From Halobacteriovorax marinus SJ (lineage in GTDB: Bacteria; Bdellovibrionota; Bacteriovoracia; Bacteriovoracales; Bacteriovoracaceae), in the NCBI RefSeq assembly GCF_000210915.2, contig NC_016620.1, positions 124,001 to 188,000 of the forward strand: a stretch of DNA of 64,000 bases, in the 5' to 3' direction. The notes beneath the pieces were generated by a model. That model saw nothing but the letters and a program-made list of their open reading frames with translations. It was not told the DNA's origin and did no database searches. Of the stretch, positions 44,394-53,374 are shown one piece after another; the first letter of the stretch is position 1; every line of letters starts with the position of its first letter. The position numbers and the translations under genes were made by a program.

Positions 44394-45274
44394 GTTCTTT
44401 TGATAAAAGTTTCTATTCTCTTATTTGTAAGTTCTGGGAAATCAATTTGCGGAACGTGGCTTCCGTCTTTTAGAATATAGAGCTTTGAACTCGGTAGATA
44501 TTGATGCAGGATTCTTTGAAGGTAGTTTGGTATAACTTTATCTGAATCCCCACCGATTATAAGCGTTGGAGTGTTGATATTTTCAAGTGATGAAATAATA
44601 TCGTGCTCTTTCATTTGATCTAAAAGATGAAAGAAAATGTCTTTGGGTAATTCACTGATTTTCTTCATGTAGATTTGTACAAAAGAGTCTTCAACTTTCT
44701 TAGTATTGAATCCTCCATCTAAAACTATTTTTCTTGCGATGGGATTCTTATAAGAATTCTTCCATATAAATTCAAAAACCTTCGGGTTGTCCTTTGCGAA
44801 TGATTTTATAAAAGGTGATGCAACATCAACAATATTAGAATCAAACATAATGTCTTGTGGAGGAAGAACTGTCCCAGAGATAACAACTGCTTTATAGACA
44901 TCTTGTGGATAGTTCTTGCAATACTCTAAAGTGACATTTACTCCCATACTATGACCAATCATAATAGGGTTCTTAATATCTAAGAGAGTGAGAATCCCTT
45001 TTAAATCTTTAGTAATATTTTTAAAGGTACATGACTCGATTTGGTCTTGTCCTGATGAACTATAGTGGGCACGATAGTCGTGGATTAAAATCTTATATCC
45101 TAAGTTATCGAAATACTCCTCTTGTGGGGAGAAGTGTTTACGGTTGCAAACAAGACCGTAATTAAAGACGATAACAACTTCATCTTCATTCAGTTCTTCT
45201 TTTTTAAAATTTGTTAAATAGAAAATTCTAGTGCCATCTTCGGAATAGAAATAATCTGGGTACTCATTCTTCAT
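44390..45274 (-). CDS. Alpha/beta hydrolase
   Basis: 294 residues with the alpha/beta-hydrolase order: oxyanion strand VIVFNYGLVCN (about 34-44), nucleophile elbow GHSMG with Ser109, acid in IIGGDSDKVIP (about 240-250) and His in DGSHVPQID (about 268-276). No signal peptide. The start overlaps the upstream FHA-like gene by 11 bases, so it ends a minus-strand operon. Substrate unknown; esterase or lipase is the general expectation. Confidence 0.85.
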   Translation of the reverse strand: MKNEYPDYFYSEDGTRIFYLTNFKKEELNEDEVVIVFNYGLVCNRKHFSPQEEYFDNLGYKILIHDYRAHYSSSGQDQIESCTFKNITKDLKGILTLLDIKNPIMIGHSMGVNVTLEYCKNYPQDVYKAVVISGTVLPPQDIMFDSNIVDVASPFIKSFAKDNPKVFEFIWKNSYKNPIARKIVLDGGFNTKKVEDSFVQIYMKKISELPKDIFFHLLDQMKEHDIISSLENINTPTLIIGGDSDKVIPNYLQRILHQYLPSSKLYILKDGSHVPQIDFPELTNKRIETFIKRT

Positions 45275-45689
45275 TATATTTTATTCTCTCTAGATGTATA
45301 AACTCTTGCTCAATATGAGAGAAAATACTTTCTAACTCAGGACACTCTTCAATTCTCTTGGAATAAAGACTTTCAGTGTCTGTAATTGGATCTATGTGAC
45401 TATATTGAAAATCGACCACTTTAAAGTGGAAGTCAAGGTATGAAAATTGATCTCCGATAGACAGAGATTTCTTACCTGAAATTTTCTTTCCATTTATTTT
45501 GTAAAAGACATTCTTTTTTTTGTTCTCAATGTAGAGTTTGTCATTTGCAACATTTAGATTGAAAACTTCAAGATTACTATCTGATATATTATGTCTCTTT
45601 GCTTTTCCAATAGAAATCATATTCCCATAATTTTTATGAGGGCCTAAAAGAAAAGGATTATGTGATTCAAGAACATCTAATATAATCAT
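45264..45689 (-). CDS. FHA-like small protein
   Basis: 141 residues. The segment about 12-95 has the rhythm of an FHA domain: LGPHKNYGNMISIGKAKRHN, then NDKLYIENKKKNVFYKINGKKI and LSIGDQF. The canonical GR..S..H phosphothreonine-binding residues are not clear, so it may be a degenerate FHA fold or another small beta sandwich. The C-terminal 40 residues are acidic and helical. It lies 29 bases after recG and overlaps the hydrolase. Confidence 0.5.
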   Translation of the reverse strand: MIILDVLESHNPFLLGPHKNYGNMISIGKAKRHNISDSNLEVFNLNVANDKLYIENKKKNVFYKINGKKISGKKSLSIGDQFSYLDFHFKVVDFQYSHIDPITDTESLYSKRIEECPELESIFSHIEQEFIHLERIKYNEE

Positions 45690-45718
45690 TGCTTTTATTT
45701 TACCAAAAAAGGGAATGA

Positions 45719-47860
45719 CTAAATAGTGGAAAAAACTTTTGCATCTTTTGCCAGGGATTCGAGCTTTCTCTTAAAATGAGAAGTGTTTTGCTTAAGTATC
45801 TCTGAGAGGTCATCTCTTACGGCCTGCAAAGTTGAGAAATCTAAAATAATATTAGCAATTTTCTTTCCATTATTACTGCCTGATTGCTCTTTTCCAAAAG
45901 TATCTCCGGCACCTCTAATTTTTAGATCCTCTTCAGCTATCTGAAATCCATCGCTATATTTTTCGATAACTTGAACACGGTGAATACTTTCCTGAGATAC
46001 ACTCTTGTCAATAACGAGAAAGCAAAAGCCAGGCTTATCACCTCTGCCGACTCTTCCACGAAGCTGGTGAAGTGAGCTAAGACCAAATCTCTCAGGGTTC
46101 ATGATGGCCATAACGGTTGCATTTAAAATATTTATCCCTACTTCAATTACACTTGTTGCAATAAGGATATTTACTTCGTTATTTTTAAATTCTTTCAATA
46201 CTTGATTCTTATCTTCATTCTTGAGCTGGCCATGTAGGCCTTGAACATTTAGATTTGGAAAAAACTTTTTAAACTTCTCAAGAACTTCCTCTAGATTTAA
46301 CATATCTTGTTTGGGGCTCTCTGTAATTGCTGGAACTACTATATAGATCTGTTCTCCCATGCTCGCCCTCGTATTTATAAAATTTAAAAACTTTCCAAAG
46401 TTTTCAGGCATAACAATTCTTGTTTTTGAACCCTTTCTTCCTGATGGAATTGTTTTTATAGTCGAAATATTTAAATCTCCATATTGAGTCATACTAAGAC
46501 TTCTAGGAATAGGTGTGGCCGACATAATTAAGCAATGAGTTCCTTCACCTTTGTTTAGAAGTTTTAGTCTTTGATCAACTCCAAATTTATGTTGTTCATC
46601 AATAATAGCAAGTGCAAGATTTTTGAATTTAACTTCGTTCTGTATAAGTGCATGGGTTCCAATAATAAAATCAACTTCTCCATTTTCAAGACCTTTTAGA
46701 ATTTCCTTCTTATCTTTGGAGCTCGTCGAGCCACAAAGAAGCTTTGAGGTGAATTTGAGATCGTGGCAATATGATTGAATTTCTTCAAAGTGTTGTTTTG
46801 CTAGAGCTTCGGTTGGACACATAAGGGCCACTTGAAGACCACTATTAATAATTAAAAATGAAGAAGTAATGGCAACGGTTGTTTTTCCACATCCAACATC
46901 GCCTTGTACAAGTCTCATCATCCTTTTTCCCGAATTAAGGTCGATGCAAATTTCTTTAAGGGTAGAGTCTTGATCTGGTGTTAGCTCATAAGGGTATATA
47001 GATGAGTATTTCTTACGATCTACATCCTTAATCTCTAGCTTAATGGCAGAAATATTGATGTTCTTTTTCTTTCTTAGATGAATTTTTAATTGCTCGTCTA
47101 GAAACTCTTCATATATTAGTCTCTTCTTCGCCTCTTCATATAGACCGTCGCTCCACTTCTCTAAGTGTTCTGTCTTCGCATGAATAAGTAAGAAAGATTG
47201 ATCTAGGGGGAGAAGTTTTCTTTGTTCTCGAATATCTTCTGGAATAATATCTTCTATCTCTCTCCAGAGTTGTGCCGGAATCTTATCTATAACTTTTTTT
47301 ATATTACTGGAATTAACACCATTTATAGTGGGATATTGAATTTTTAAATTTGGAAGAGGATTCTCCTCTTCTTCTTTAGTAGGAAGCTCTGTACTAAGAA
47401 TACTTTCAAAGTCAGGATTCACAATTTGCTTTGAACTATTATAGATTTGCACCTTTCCGCTAAACTTTAGATAGTCTAATTTTTGAATGCTCTGTGATTG
47501 AGAAGGGTAGGCATTGAACCACTTTAATTCAATAATGTTGTCAGAAAATATATCTTTAACTATTGCTGTAATATTTAATAGGGGAGCTTGATTTTTTCCT
47601 CTTCCCTTGAAGCTTGGCAGTGACTTTGTTGAAAGTACTTTTCCTACTCCACTGAAGAGACATTCTTCGTATGCATTTTGAAAATTTTTAATGACTGGAG
47701 TGGCCTGTGTTCGTAGTGGAATAATCCAAAGAAGTTGCCAGAGAGTTGAGTAACCAGCGTCTATAAGAGATTGAGCGCTTTTAGTAGGACCTCTTGAGTA
47801 GAGGTCCTGAATATTTGAGTTCCAGTTAAGACTAGATGTACTCAAATGACTCGACTTCAT
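45719..47860 (-). CDS. recG: ATP-dependent DNA helicase RecG
   Basis: RecG remodels stalled replication forks and Holliday junctions. 713 residues from the chosen ATG. N-terminal wedge/OB domain (about 10-200), helicase motif I QGDVGCGKTT, motif II IIDEQHKFG, motif III SATPIPRS and motif VI QLRGRVGRGDKPGFC. The ATG at 47860 is preferred, since AAAGGTGA lies eight bases upstream and the residues before it in the frame are not RecG-like; this gives a 29-base overlap with greA. It is part of the run 49125-44390. Confidence 0.95.
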   Translation of the reverse strand: MKSSHLSTSSLNWNSNIQDLYSRGPTKSAQSLIDAGYSTLWQLLWIIPLRTQATPVIKNFQNAYEECLFSGVGKVLSTKSLPSFKGRGKNQAPLLNITAIVKDIFSDNIIELKWFNAYPSQSQSIQKLDYLKFSGKVQIYNSSKQIVNPDFESILSTELPTKEEEENPLPNLKIQYPTINGVNSSNIKKVIDKIPAQLWREIEDIIPEDIREQRKLLPLDQSFLLIHAKTEHLEKWSDGLYEEAKKRLIYEEFLDEQLKIHLRKKKNINISAIKLEIKDVDRKKYSSIYPYELTPDQDSTLKEICIDLNSGKRMMRLVQGDVGCGKTTVAITSSFLIINSGLQVALMCPTEALAKQHFEEIQSYCHDLKFTSKLLCGSTSSKDKKEILKGLENGEVDFIIGTHALIQNEVKFKNLALAIIDEQHKFGVDQRLKLLNKGEGTHCLIMSATPIPRSLSMTQYGDLNISTIKTIPSGRKGSKTRIVMPENFGKFLNFINTRASMGEQIYIVVPAITESPKQDMLNLEEVLEKFKKFFPNLNVQGLHGQLKNEDKNQVLKEFKNNEVNILIATSVIEVGINILNATVMAIMNPERFGLSSLHQLRGRVGRGDKPGFCFLVIDKSVSQESIHRVQVIEKYSDGFQIAEEDLKIRGAGDTFGKEQSGSNNGKKIANIILDFSTLQAVRDDLSEILKQNTSHFKRKLESLAKDAKVFSTI

Positions 47861-48308
47861 ATTCAATATCACCTTTTGGTGCTTTAACAATAACCGTGTC
47901 ACCTTCTTCTTTTCCAATAACTGCTTTTCCTAGAGGTGATTTATAAGAGATTTTACCTTCTTTCATATTGGATTCAATCTCTCCAACAATTTTATAAACA
48001 ACAGTTTCATCTTCTTCTACATTAAGTAGAGTTACAGTTGCGCCAAATACGATTTTATCAGTGCTTACTGTCTTAGGATCAATAACTTGAGCGTTAGCAA
48101 TAACACCCTGAAGTTGCATAATTCTACCCTCAACAACAGATTGCTTTTCTTTGGCAGAGTGGTACTCGGCATTCTCTTTAAGATCACCAAGTTCTCTCGC
48201 TTCAGCAATTGTTGTTTTAAGCTCTTCTCTTTCTACTTTTATTAAATGATCTAGCTCAGCTTGAACTTTATCGTATCCTTCTTTTGTAATTGGCGTTTCA
48301 TTACTCAT
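47832..48308 (-). CDS. greA: Transcript cleavage factor GreA
   Basis: 158 residues. N-terminal coiled coil (about 8-75) with the acidic tip in ELGDLKENAEYHSAKE and a C-terminal globular domain (about 80-158) with SPLGKAVIGKEEGDTV. GreA rescues backtracked RNA polymerase. It ends inside the recG start region and begins 11 bases after the small zinc-ribbon gene. Confidence 0.96.
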   Translation of the reverse strand: MSNETPITKEGYDKVQAELDHLIKVEREELKTTIAEARELGDLKENAEYHSAKEKQSVVEGRIMQLQGVIANAQVIDPKTVSTDKIVFGATVTLLNVEEDETVVYKIVGEIESNMKEGKISYKSPLGKAVIGKEEGDTVIVKAPKGDIEYEVESFEYI

Positions 48309-48319
48309 ACATTCTTTCC

Positions 48320-48631
48320 TTAGTCTTTAAATAGTGAGTTTGCGGCGCTTAGGAGATCATCTTTATTACTTCCACCGCCAGAGTGACCTTTTAAAATGAA
48401 ATAGTCACAAAAGTTAGCCTTTTCCTTATCTACAATTCTATCAGCGCTAGGCTCGCGGCACTCATTATAGGCTGTTGAATCGTAGAATTCACACATTTTA
48501 CAGCAATGCACACTCGCGTAGCAATAGGGGCATTCTTCGCTCCTTAGTACCTTTGCATTTTGTTCAAGGTCTAGACTCTTATTACATGAATGACAATTAA
48601 TCTTGGTCTCTGGCGTCACTAAAAGCTCCAC
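48320..48631 (-). CDS. Small cysteine-rich zinc-ribbon protein
   Basis: 103 residues with two CxxC pairs forming a ribbon (CHSC near 13-16 and CPYC near 34-37) and a second cysteine group (CCKMCEFYD near 43-51, NECREP, ANFCDYF). The block CKMCEFYD..AYNECREPSADRIVDKEKANFCDYF recurs in small hypothetical proteins of several proteobacterial groups, to my knowledge without a known role. It overlaps its upstream neighbour by 13 bases and sits directly before greA. Confidence 0.7.
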   Translation of the reverse strand: MELLVTPETKINCHSCNKSLDLEQNAKVLRSEECPYCYASVHCCKMCEFYDSTAYNECREPSADRIVDKEKANFCDYFILKGHSGGGSNKDDLLSAANSLFKD

Positions 48632-49125
48632 TTCTTTTCTAAATAAACTGTCTTATAGCTATTACTTTTCTTATTGCCTAGTCCTGTTTGATTAAACTCA
48701 ATCTGAGGTAGATTTCTCTTATTATATTCTAGGATTGCGCGGTTCAAATGCCTTTCGTTTGAAGCCTCAAACGTTCTGGCCATTAGAAAATTTACAATAA
48801 TAGAAGTGATACCACCAATGAGTAGTGTTTTCTTATTACTTCCACTGGAGTTTACAAAGAAGCTAGAGATAATCATTGAGGTACCAATCGTTCCAAGGGC
48901 GGCGTTGTGCCACTGCACTTTAGTACCATCTTGATACTTTTCAAGAAATTCCGAGGCCACCTTATCTCTTTCAAGATAATGCCTTAGCCCCTCTCCCTTT
49001 TGAGTTGCATTTGAGTCAATTAAGACTTCTTGTTGATTGATTACGGCTGTTCTAGAGCAGGTTTCTTGTCCATGGGCCGTTGTAGATACAATCAAAAAAA
49101 TAAGCAAAATAGAGACTGTTTTAAT
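48619..49125 (-). CDS. Membrane/secreted protein of unknown function with probable AUU start
   Basis: 168 residues if translation starts at the ATT at 49125-49123. That codon has AGGAG exactly six bases upstream and adds KTVSI, which gives a normal signal peptide (IKTVSILLIFLIVSTTAHG, cleaved near residue 20). A TAG four codons upstream closes the frame, and no ATG or GTG exists. The only ordinary choice, TTG at 49107, has no ribosome site and no basic residue in the signal peptide. The mature part has two more hydrophobic stretches (about 75-115). Family not recognised. First gene of the run that includes greA and recG. Confidence 0.55.
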   Translation of the reverse strand: MKTVSILLIFLIVSTTAHGQETCSRTAVINQQEVLIDSNATQKGEGLRHYLERDKVASEFLEKYQDGTKVQWHNAALGTIGTSMIISSFFVNSSGSNKKTLLIGGITSIIVNFLMARTFEASNERHLNRAILEYNKRNLPQIEFNQTGLGNKKSNSYKTVYLEKKWSF

Positions 49126-49246
49126 CGGTTTCTCCTAATCGTTCGTAAAGTTCCATTCTAACTTACTTTGCACTCTTTTTAAATAGACATTGGTGGGATG
49201 CTTTTGCCGCTTATTTGTGTAGTGTGTAATGAGTTAAGATAAGTAT

Positions 49247-50965
49247 ATGGATTTAATTAAAACAGGTATTGGAATAACCAAAACAATTCGAAATGTTTCT
49301 CGCTTGAGAGAAATTCTTGTCATCTTTGCTCGCCACGGATTTGACGAATTTATATCTGGTTCATTAACGCAGCTTATTCCAAACTTTGTTTTACCAAGAA
49401 GTAAGAAAGGGATCAAAAAAGAGCTAGAAGAACAGGGGCATAAAGACTGGGGTGAACTGCTAGGTTTTAGACTTAGAAAATGTTTCGAAGAACTTGGGCC
49501 GGCCTTTGTTAAATTTGGTCAATTGCTCTCATCGAGAGAAGATATATTTGATGAATCCTTTATCGCTCAAATGAAAATTTTGCGAGATCAAGTTAAGCCC
49601 GTACCTTTTGATGATTCTGTAAAAATTATTAATGAAAGCTTAGGGGAGTCTTGGAAGAATGTATTTTCTGATATTGATCCTGAGCCTATTGGAACCGCAT
49701 CTATTGGTGTTGTTTATAGAGGAACTTTAAAAAACGGATCAAAAGTTGTTTTAAAAGTTCAAAGACCTAATATTAAGAAAGTTATGATTACTGATTTCTC
49801 TATTATGAACTTTGTTTCAAAGCAAATAGAGAAAGTAAGTGATGAAATTAGATATCTTGGAATTTCAAGAATCGTAAAAGACTTTTCCATTTCTCTGCAA
49901 AATGAGCTTAACTTTAATATTGAGGCATTAAATAGTGAGAAGCTAAAAAAGAATCTAGCTGTTCACGACAAGGAAGGTCTCTTTTATATTCCTAAAGTAT
50001 ATAAAGAGTATAGTTCTGAGCGAGTTCTTGTTATGGAACTACTTGATGGAACTCCCTTTAGTGAAGCTGAACACTTTGAGGGACAAATTGAAAAAATTGC
50101 ACCTCAACTTGAGAAGGGGTTAAAAACTTTTATTAAAACCTTTCTAACTGATGGCTTCTTTCATGCAGATCTTCATGGTGGGAACTTCTTCTATCTTAAG
50201 GATGAAAATATTGGACTAATAGACTTTGGTCTAATGGGGCACTTGAGTAAGAAGGGGCGAGAAAATTTCATTGCCATAATTTATGCTCTTCTAACCTTTA
50301 ACTATGAGAATCTTGTTTACGAGTTTCTAGACGTTGCGGAATATGAATCAATTCCCGATATAGACGAACTAACTTCTGATATCAGAGATGCACTTTCTCC
50401 TTTTGTTGGATTAACTGTTCAGCAGACAAATTTTAATGTTGTACTACGAGAAGTGATTACGACACTTAGAAAGCACGAGATATTTCTTCCGAGAGAGTGG
50501 TTTATTGTCTTTAGAGCTTTAATCACTTTAGATGGAGTTGGCAAAAGTCTCAATATGGATATTGATCTCTTCTCGTTAATGGAGAGTGATATTTATTCTA
50601 TTGTTAAAAATAGTTTCAAGAAGGAAGATCTTATTGAAGAGGCGGTCTGGCTGGGGAGAGATTTTCTTTCAAGCTCCAAAGTTCTTCCTCGTCATATTAA
50701 GTGGTTTTTAAAAGATTTCTCAAAGAAGGGATATGCATTTGAGATTGTACACAAGGGACATGAGAAACAATTTGACCAGGTTACAACTGCAATTCTTTTC
50801 TTAAGTCACTCATTACTTGCATCAGTCTTTATTGGTTCTGGTATTTTCCTTATTGGAACTAGAGTAGTGAATCACTTTGCTGATATACCAACGGTTACAT
50901 ATATACTTTGGGCAATTGCTACAGTCCTTCTCTTAAAGGGATTTAATTTGTCTAGAAAGCTTTAG
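49247..50965 (+). CDS. UbiB/ABC1-family atypical kinase
   Basis: 572 residues. The family's KxGQ motif is KFGQLLSSR at 89-97, followed by EPIGTASIGVVYRGTL (an Ala-type nucleotide loop with LKVQRP Lys), NFNIEALNSEKL, DGFFHADLHGGNFF (catalytic HADLHxGN) and LIDFGLMG (DFG). Two hydrophobic helices lie at the C-terminus (about 515-570). UbiB-type proteins support ubiquinone synthesis or lipid homeostasis at the inner membrane through ATPase activity. The stop is directly adjacent to the stop of the opposite gene. Confidence 0.92.
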   Translation: MDLIKTGIGITKTIRNVSRLREILVIFARHGFDEFISGSLTQLIPNFVLPRSKKGIKKELEEQGHKDWGELLGFRLRKCFEELGPAFVKFGQLLSSREDIFDESFIAQMKILRDQVKPVPFDDSVKIINESLGESWKNVFSDIDPEPIGTASIGVVYRGTLKNGSKVVLKVQRPNIKKVMITDFSIMNFVSKQIEKVSDEIRYLGISRIVKDFSISLQNELNFNIEALNSEKLKKNLAVHDKEGLFYIPKVYKEYSSERVLVMELLDGTPFSEAEHFEGQIEKIAPQLEKGLKTFIKTFLTDGFFHADLHGGNFFYLKDENIGLIDFGLMGHLSKKGRENFIAIIYALLTFNYENLVYEFLDVAEYESIPDIDELTSDIRDALSPFVGLTVQQTNFNVVLREVITTLRKHEIFLPREWFIVFRALITLDGVGKSLNMDIDLFSLMESDIYSIVKNSFKKEDLIEEAVWLGRDFLSSSKVLPRHIKWFLKDFSKKGYAFEIVHKGHEKQFDQVTTAILFLSHSLLASVFIGSGIFLIGTRVVNHFADIPTVTYILWAIATVLLLKGFNLSRKL

Positions 50966-51988
50966 TTAGATCGAATCAACTCCACCAATATAGATGCCTG
51001 GAATAATCTGTTCAAACTCCTTAATGGGAGTAGGTCCGAAGATCCCAGTGAGAAATTCATCAACTTTAAAATCAAATGAATTATTTAAGTAAGAAATATT
51101 GATTTCATTTTTCATAAATGAGTTGATACTCAATTGATCATTTGTAAGTTCTCTTAAAAAGTTTGACAGAAGGATAGGATTGGCAATTTTCATAAATGAG
51201 CTATAAAAAATATCTTTCTTATTAAATACCTTATTATATTTTTCTGGTAGCCAAAGTTGATAATCGGAAAAGAGCTCGTACTGATCAATAGGGTCATGAG
51301 AAGTAATGAACTCATGAATAATATTTGTGAGGTCGTTACCTTTTCCTTTTATAAAATATGAATTAATAACATCACTCTTTTTAATATATAGATTAGATGA
51401 GGTTATTTCCTTTATTTGATCCCAGTCGCTCTCACTTCTCTTTAGAGTTAGGTTATTCTGATTCGCGTAGAGATCTTTAATTTGATTAAAGTCTTCTGGA
51501 CTTAAACTTTTAAAAGTTGTTTGCTTCCAATCACTAGAGAGGTTTTCATTTAATAACTTCTTCGTTCCTGTCTGAATAACTCCACCGGCCTCGTAAAACT
51601 CAAAGCGATTGTAGAGAGACTTAAGGTCTGACCATAATAGAAAGAGAGAATTATCATCTTTATACCTTTCTAGAATATTCTTAAAGAAGGGAGTGAAGTT
51701 TCCCTGTTGTTGATAGCGCTCATCTATAACGATTCCACCAATAAGAGCAACTGGTGTTTCTATTCCTTTATAGTGGAGAGTTCTCTCTTTCACGGCAATG
51801 TGGCCAATGACTTTCTTGTTATCAATTAAAAGGTGGCAGTTGTGATGATTGAGTGGCCCAAGAAGAGGATAGAAGTCAGTAAGAAAACTATGATGTGTGG
51901 GATATTTAAATCCCTTCTCTATTAATGAGATCGTTTCATCAAAGTAGTCAGGTGCTTGAGCTAATGTTGTTTGAAAAAAGTCTTTCAT
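50966..51988 (-). CDS. GNAT-family N-acetyltransferase
   Basis: 340 residues. The N-terminal half (about 10-160) has the GNAT fold: GHIAVKERTLHYKG, the acetyl-CoA strand IGGIVIDERYQQQGNFTPFF (about 82-101, with Q-x-x-G for the pyrophosphate) and YNRFEFYEAG. The C-terminal half is longer than a single GNAT domain and may be a second, degenerate one. Substrate unknown. It is divergent from the flagellins, whose leader region begins about 60 bases from its start. Confidence 0.75.
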   Translation of the reverse strand: MKDFFQTTLAQAPDYFDETISLIEKGFKYPTHHSFLTDFYPLLGPLNHHNCHLLIDNKKVIGHIAVKERTLHYKGIETPVALIGGIVIDERYQQQGNFTPFFKNILERYKDDNSLFLLWSDLKSLYNRFEFYEAGGVIQTGTKKLLNENLSSDWKQTTFKSLSPEDFNQIKDLYANQNNLTLKRSESDWDQIKEITSSNLYIKKSDVINSYFIKGKGNDLTNIIHEFITSHDPIDQYELFSDYQLWLPEKYNKVFNKKDIFYSSFMKIANPILLSNFLRELTNDQLSINSFMKNEINISYLNNSFDFKVDEFLTGIFGPTPIKEFEQIIPGIYIGGVDSI

Positions 51989-52194
51989 AATTCATTATTC
52001 TAACGGAGAAATACTTTAATTATTTTTTTATTTTTGAATACTTTTTCTACATTTTGGTCTTCTATGAGTGAGGAAATAATAAAAATGTGTATTAAGTTGT
52101 TGATATTATTGGTTGTTGGGCAATCTTTGCCTGTCTAAAGATTAAACACTTTTTTCTAAAGAAAGGGAGAAACGCGACGAAGAGTTACATGAAG

Positions 52195-52257
52195 AATATG
52201 TCATGGATGGACATATTGATCAGTAGAACGAGTCTACTGACACTCACATCAAGGAGG
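52195..52257 (+). promoter_or_regulatory. Structured leader of flagellin 1: two hairpins and SD
   Basis: Hairpin 1: AATATGTC (52195-52202), loop ATGGATG, GACATATT (52210-52217). Hairpin 2: CAGTAGA (52221-52227), loop ACGAG, TCTACTG (52233-52239). Then CAAGGAGG (52250-52257). A GGA in loop 1 and a second GGA in the SD match the known geometry of CsrA target sites. The rest of the 274-base gap from 51989 shows no gene and no clear promoter. Confidence 0.6.
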
Positions 52258-52262
52258 ATGAA

Positions 52263-53111
52263 ATGGGACTTCGTATTAACACAAATGTTGCGTCACTTAA
52301 TGCACAAAGAAATCTAAGTGGTACGCGTATCAACATGAACAAGTCGTTAGAGAAACTATCGTCTGGTCAAAGAATTAACAGAGCTGGTGACGATGCCGCT
52401 GGACTCGCAATTTCAGAAAATTTAAAAGCACAGATTAAAGGTCTTGGACAAGCAAAGAGAAATGCTGAAGATGGTATCTCTTTAGTTCAAATTGCTGAAG
52501 GTGCCTTAGGGGAAGTATCAAATATACTAATCCGTCTTAGAGAGCTCTCAGTACAGGCCGCTTCTGATACTATCGGAGCAACAGAGAGAAAATTTCTTAA
52601 TGTTGAATTCGAGCAATTAACATCAGAGATGGATAGAATTGCAAACTCTACAGAGTTTAACAGAGTTCCACTACTAAACGGAACTGGAGCAGTATTTGAT
52701 ATTCAGATCGGAACGAGAAATGACCCTATAAGTGATAGATTAACTTTTGATGCTTCAAGCGCAGACGTTAACGTTGCCGCTTTAGGATTAAATCTTGCTT
52801 CTGTAGCTGACAAGATCTCATCTCAGAACTCATTGTCTTCAATTGACTCTGCGATTGTATCTGTATCAGGTATTAGAGCTGACTTTGGTGCTTTACAAAA
52901 TAGACTTCAATCAACAATTAACAACATTGCTGTAAGTGTTGAGAACCTTTCTGCTGCTAACTCAAGAGTTAGAGACACAGATATCGCTGCAGAGACTGCA
53001 GAGTTAACTAAGCAGAATATCTTAATGACAGCTGGTACATCAGTTCTATCTCAAGCGAACTCTAGTACAAAGAACGCCTTAAGCTTAATTCAATCAGCCT
53101 CTCAAGGGTAA
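52263..53111 (+). CDS. fliC: Flagellin 1
   Basis: 282 residues, a compact flagellin with only the D0 and D1 domains. The N-terminus MGLRINTNVASLNAQRNL and SSGQRINRAGDDAAGLAISE, and the C-terminus RVRDTDIAAETAELTKQNIL..A.TSVLSQAN, are standard. Exported by the flagellar apparatus and assembled into the filament. The ATG at 52263 lies five bases after AGGAGG; an out-of-frame ATG overlaps that spacer. In BALOs several flagellins build one sheathed filament; the second copy follows at 53375. Confidence 0.95.
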   Translation: MGLRINTNVASLNAQRNLSGTRINMNKSLEKLSSGQRINRAGDDAAGLAISENLKAQIKGLGQAKRNAEDGISLVQIAEGALGEVSNILIRLRELSVQAASDTIGATERKFLNVEFEQLTSEMDRIANSTEFNRVPLLNGTGAVFDIQIGTRNDPISDRLTFDASSADVNVAALGLNLASVADKISSQNSLSSIDSAIVSVSGIRADFGALQNRLQSTINNIAVSVENLSAANSRVRDTDIAAETAELTKQNILMTAGTSVLSQANSSTKNALSLIQSASQG

Positions 53112-53112
53112 G

Positions 53113-53133
53113 CTAGTGACCAATGGTCACTAG
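53113..53133 (+). terminator. Stem-loop after flagellin 1
   Basis: CTAGTGACC (53113-53121), AAT, GGTCACTAG (53125-53133), perfect nine-base stem directly after the stop codon, followed by GATTTTG. The short T-run suggests a leaky terminator or an mRNA-stabilising end. Confidence 0.6.
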
Positions 53134-53354
53134 GATTTTGAATTAACTTAAACTTTGTATTAAGAGGGCCAGATGATTGGACCAAATGGATGAATAATCT
53201 ATAGCAATTGATTATCCTGCAAGATTCAGTTGCTTTATAAAAATAAGAATACAAAAGAACAATAAATAGAACAAAGTAATTAAGAAGAAATAGAAACTAA
53301 TATATTAATAATTTTTTTGAACAAGAGGTTCGAAGTACGCCACAGGAGGTAGCA

Positions 53355-53372
53355 ATGTTTGAAGGGGATTAA
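53355..53372 (+). CDS. Five-codon upstream frame (MFEGD) before flagellin 2
   Basis: ATG at 53355 has ACAGGAGG five bases upstream, a better ribosome site than the flagellin's own. The frame encodes Met-Phe-Glu-Gly-Asp and stops at 53370-53372, two bases before the flagellin ATG. The GGGGA used by the flagellin start lies inside this frame, so ribosomes on the leader would control or feed flagellin translation. Real translation is inferred. Confidence 0.5.
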   Translation: MFEGD

Positions 53373-53374
53373 TC

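Noticed and set aside
52118-52130. Sigma-54-like GG...GC element before flagellin 1
   Set aside because: The GG and GC are separated by 8 or 9 bases; sigma-54 needs 10.
53149-53176. Sigma-28-like TAAACTTT-N11-GCCAGATGA before flagellin 2
   Set aside because: The -35 half and spacing fit, but the -10 half has an extra base against GCCGATAA, so I could not call it.
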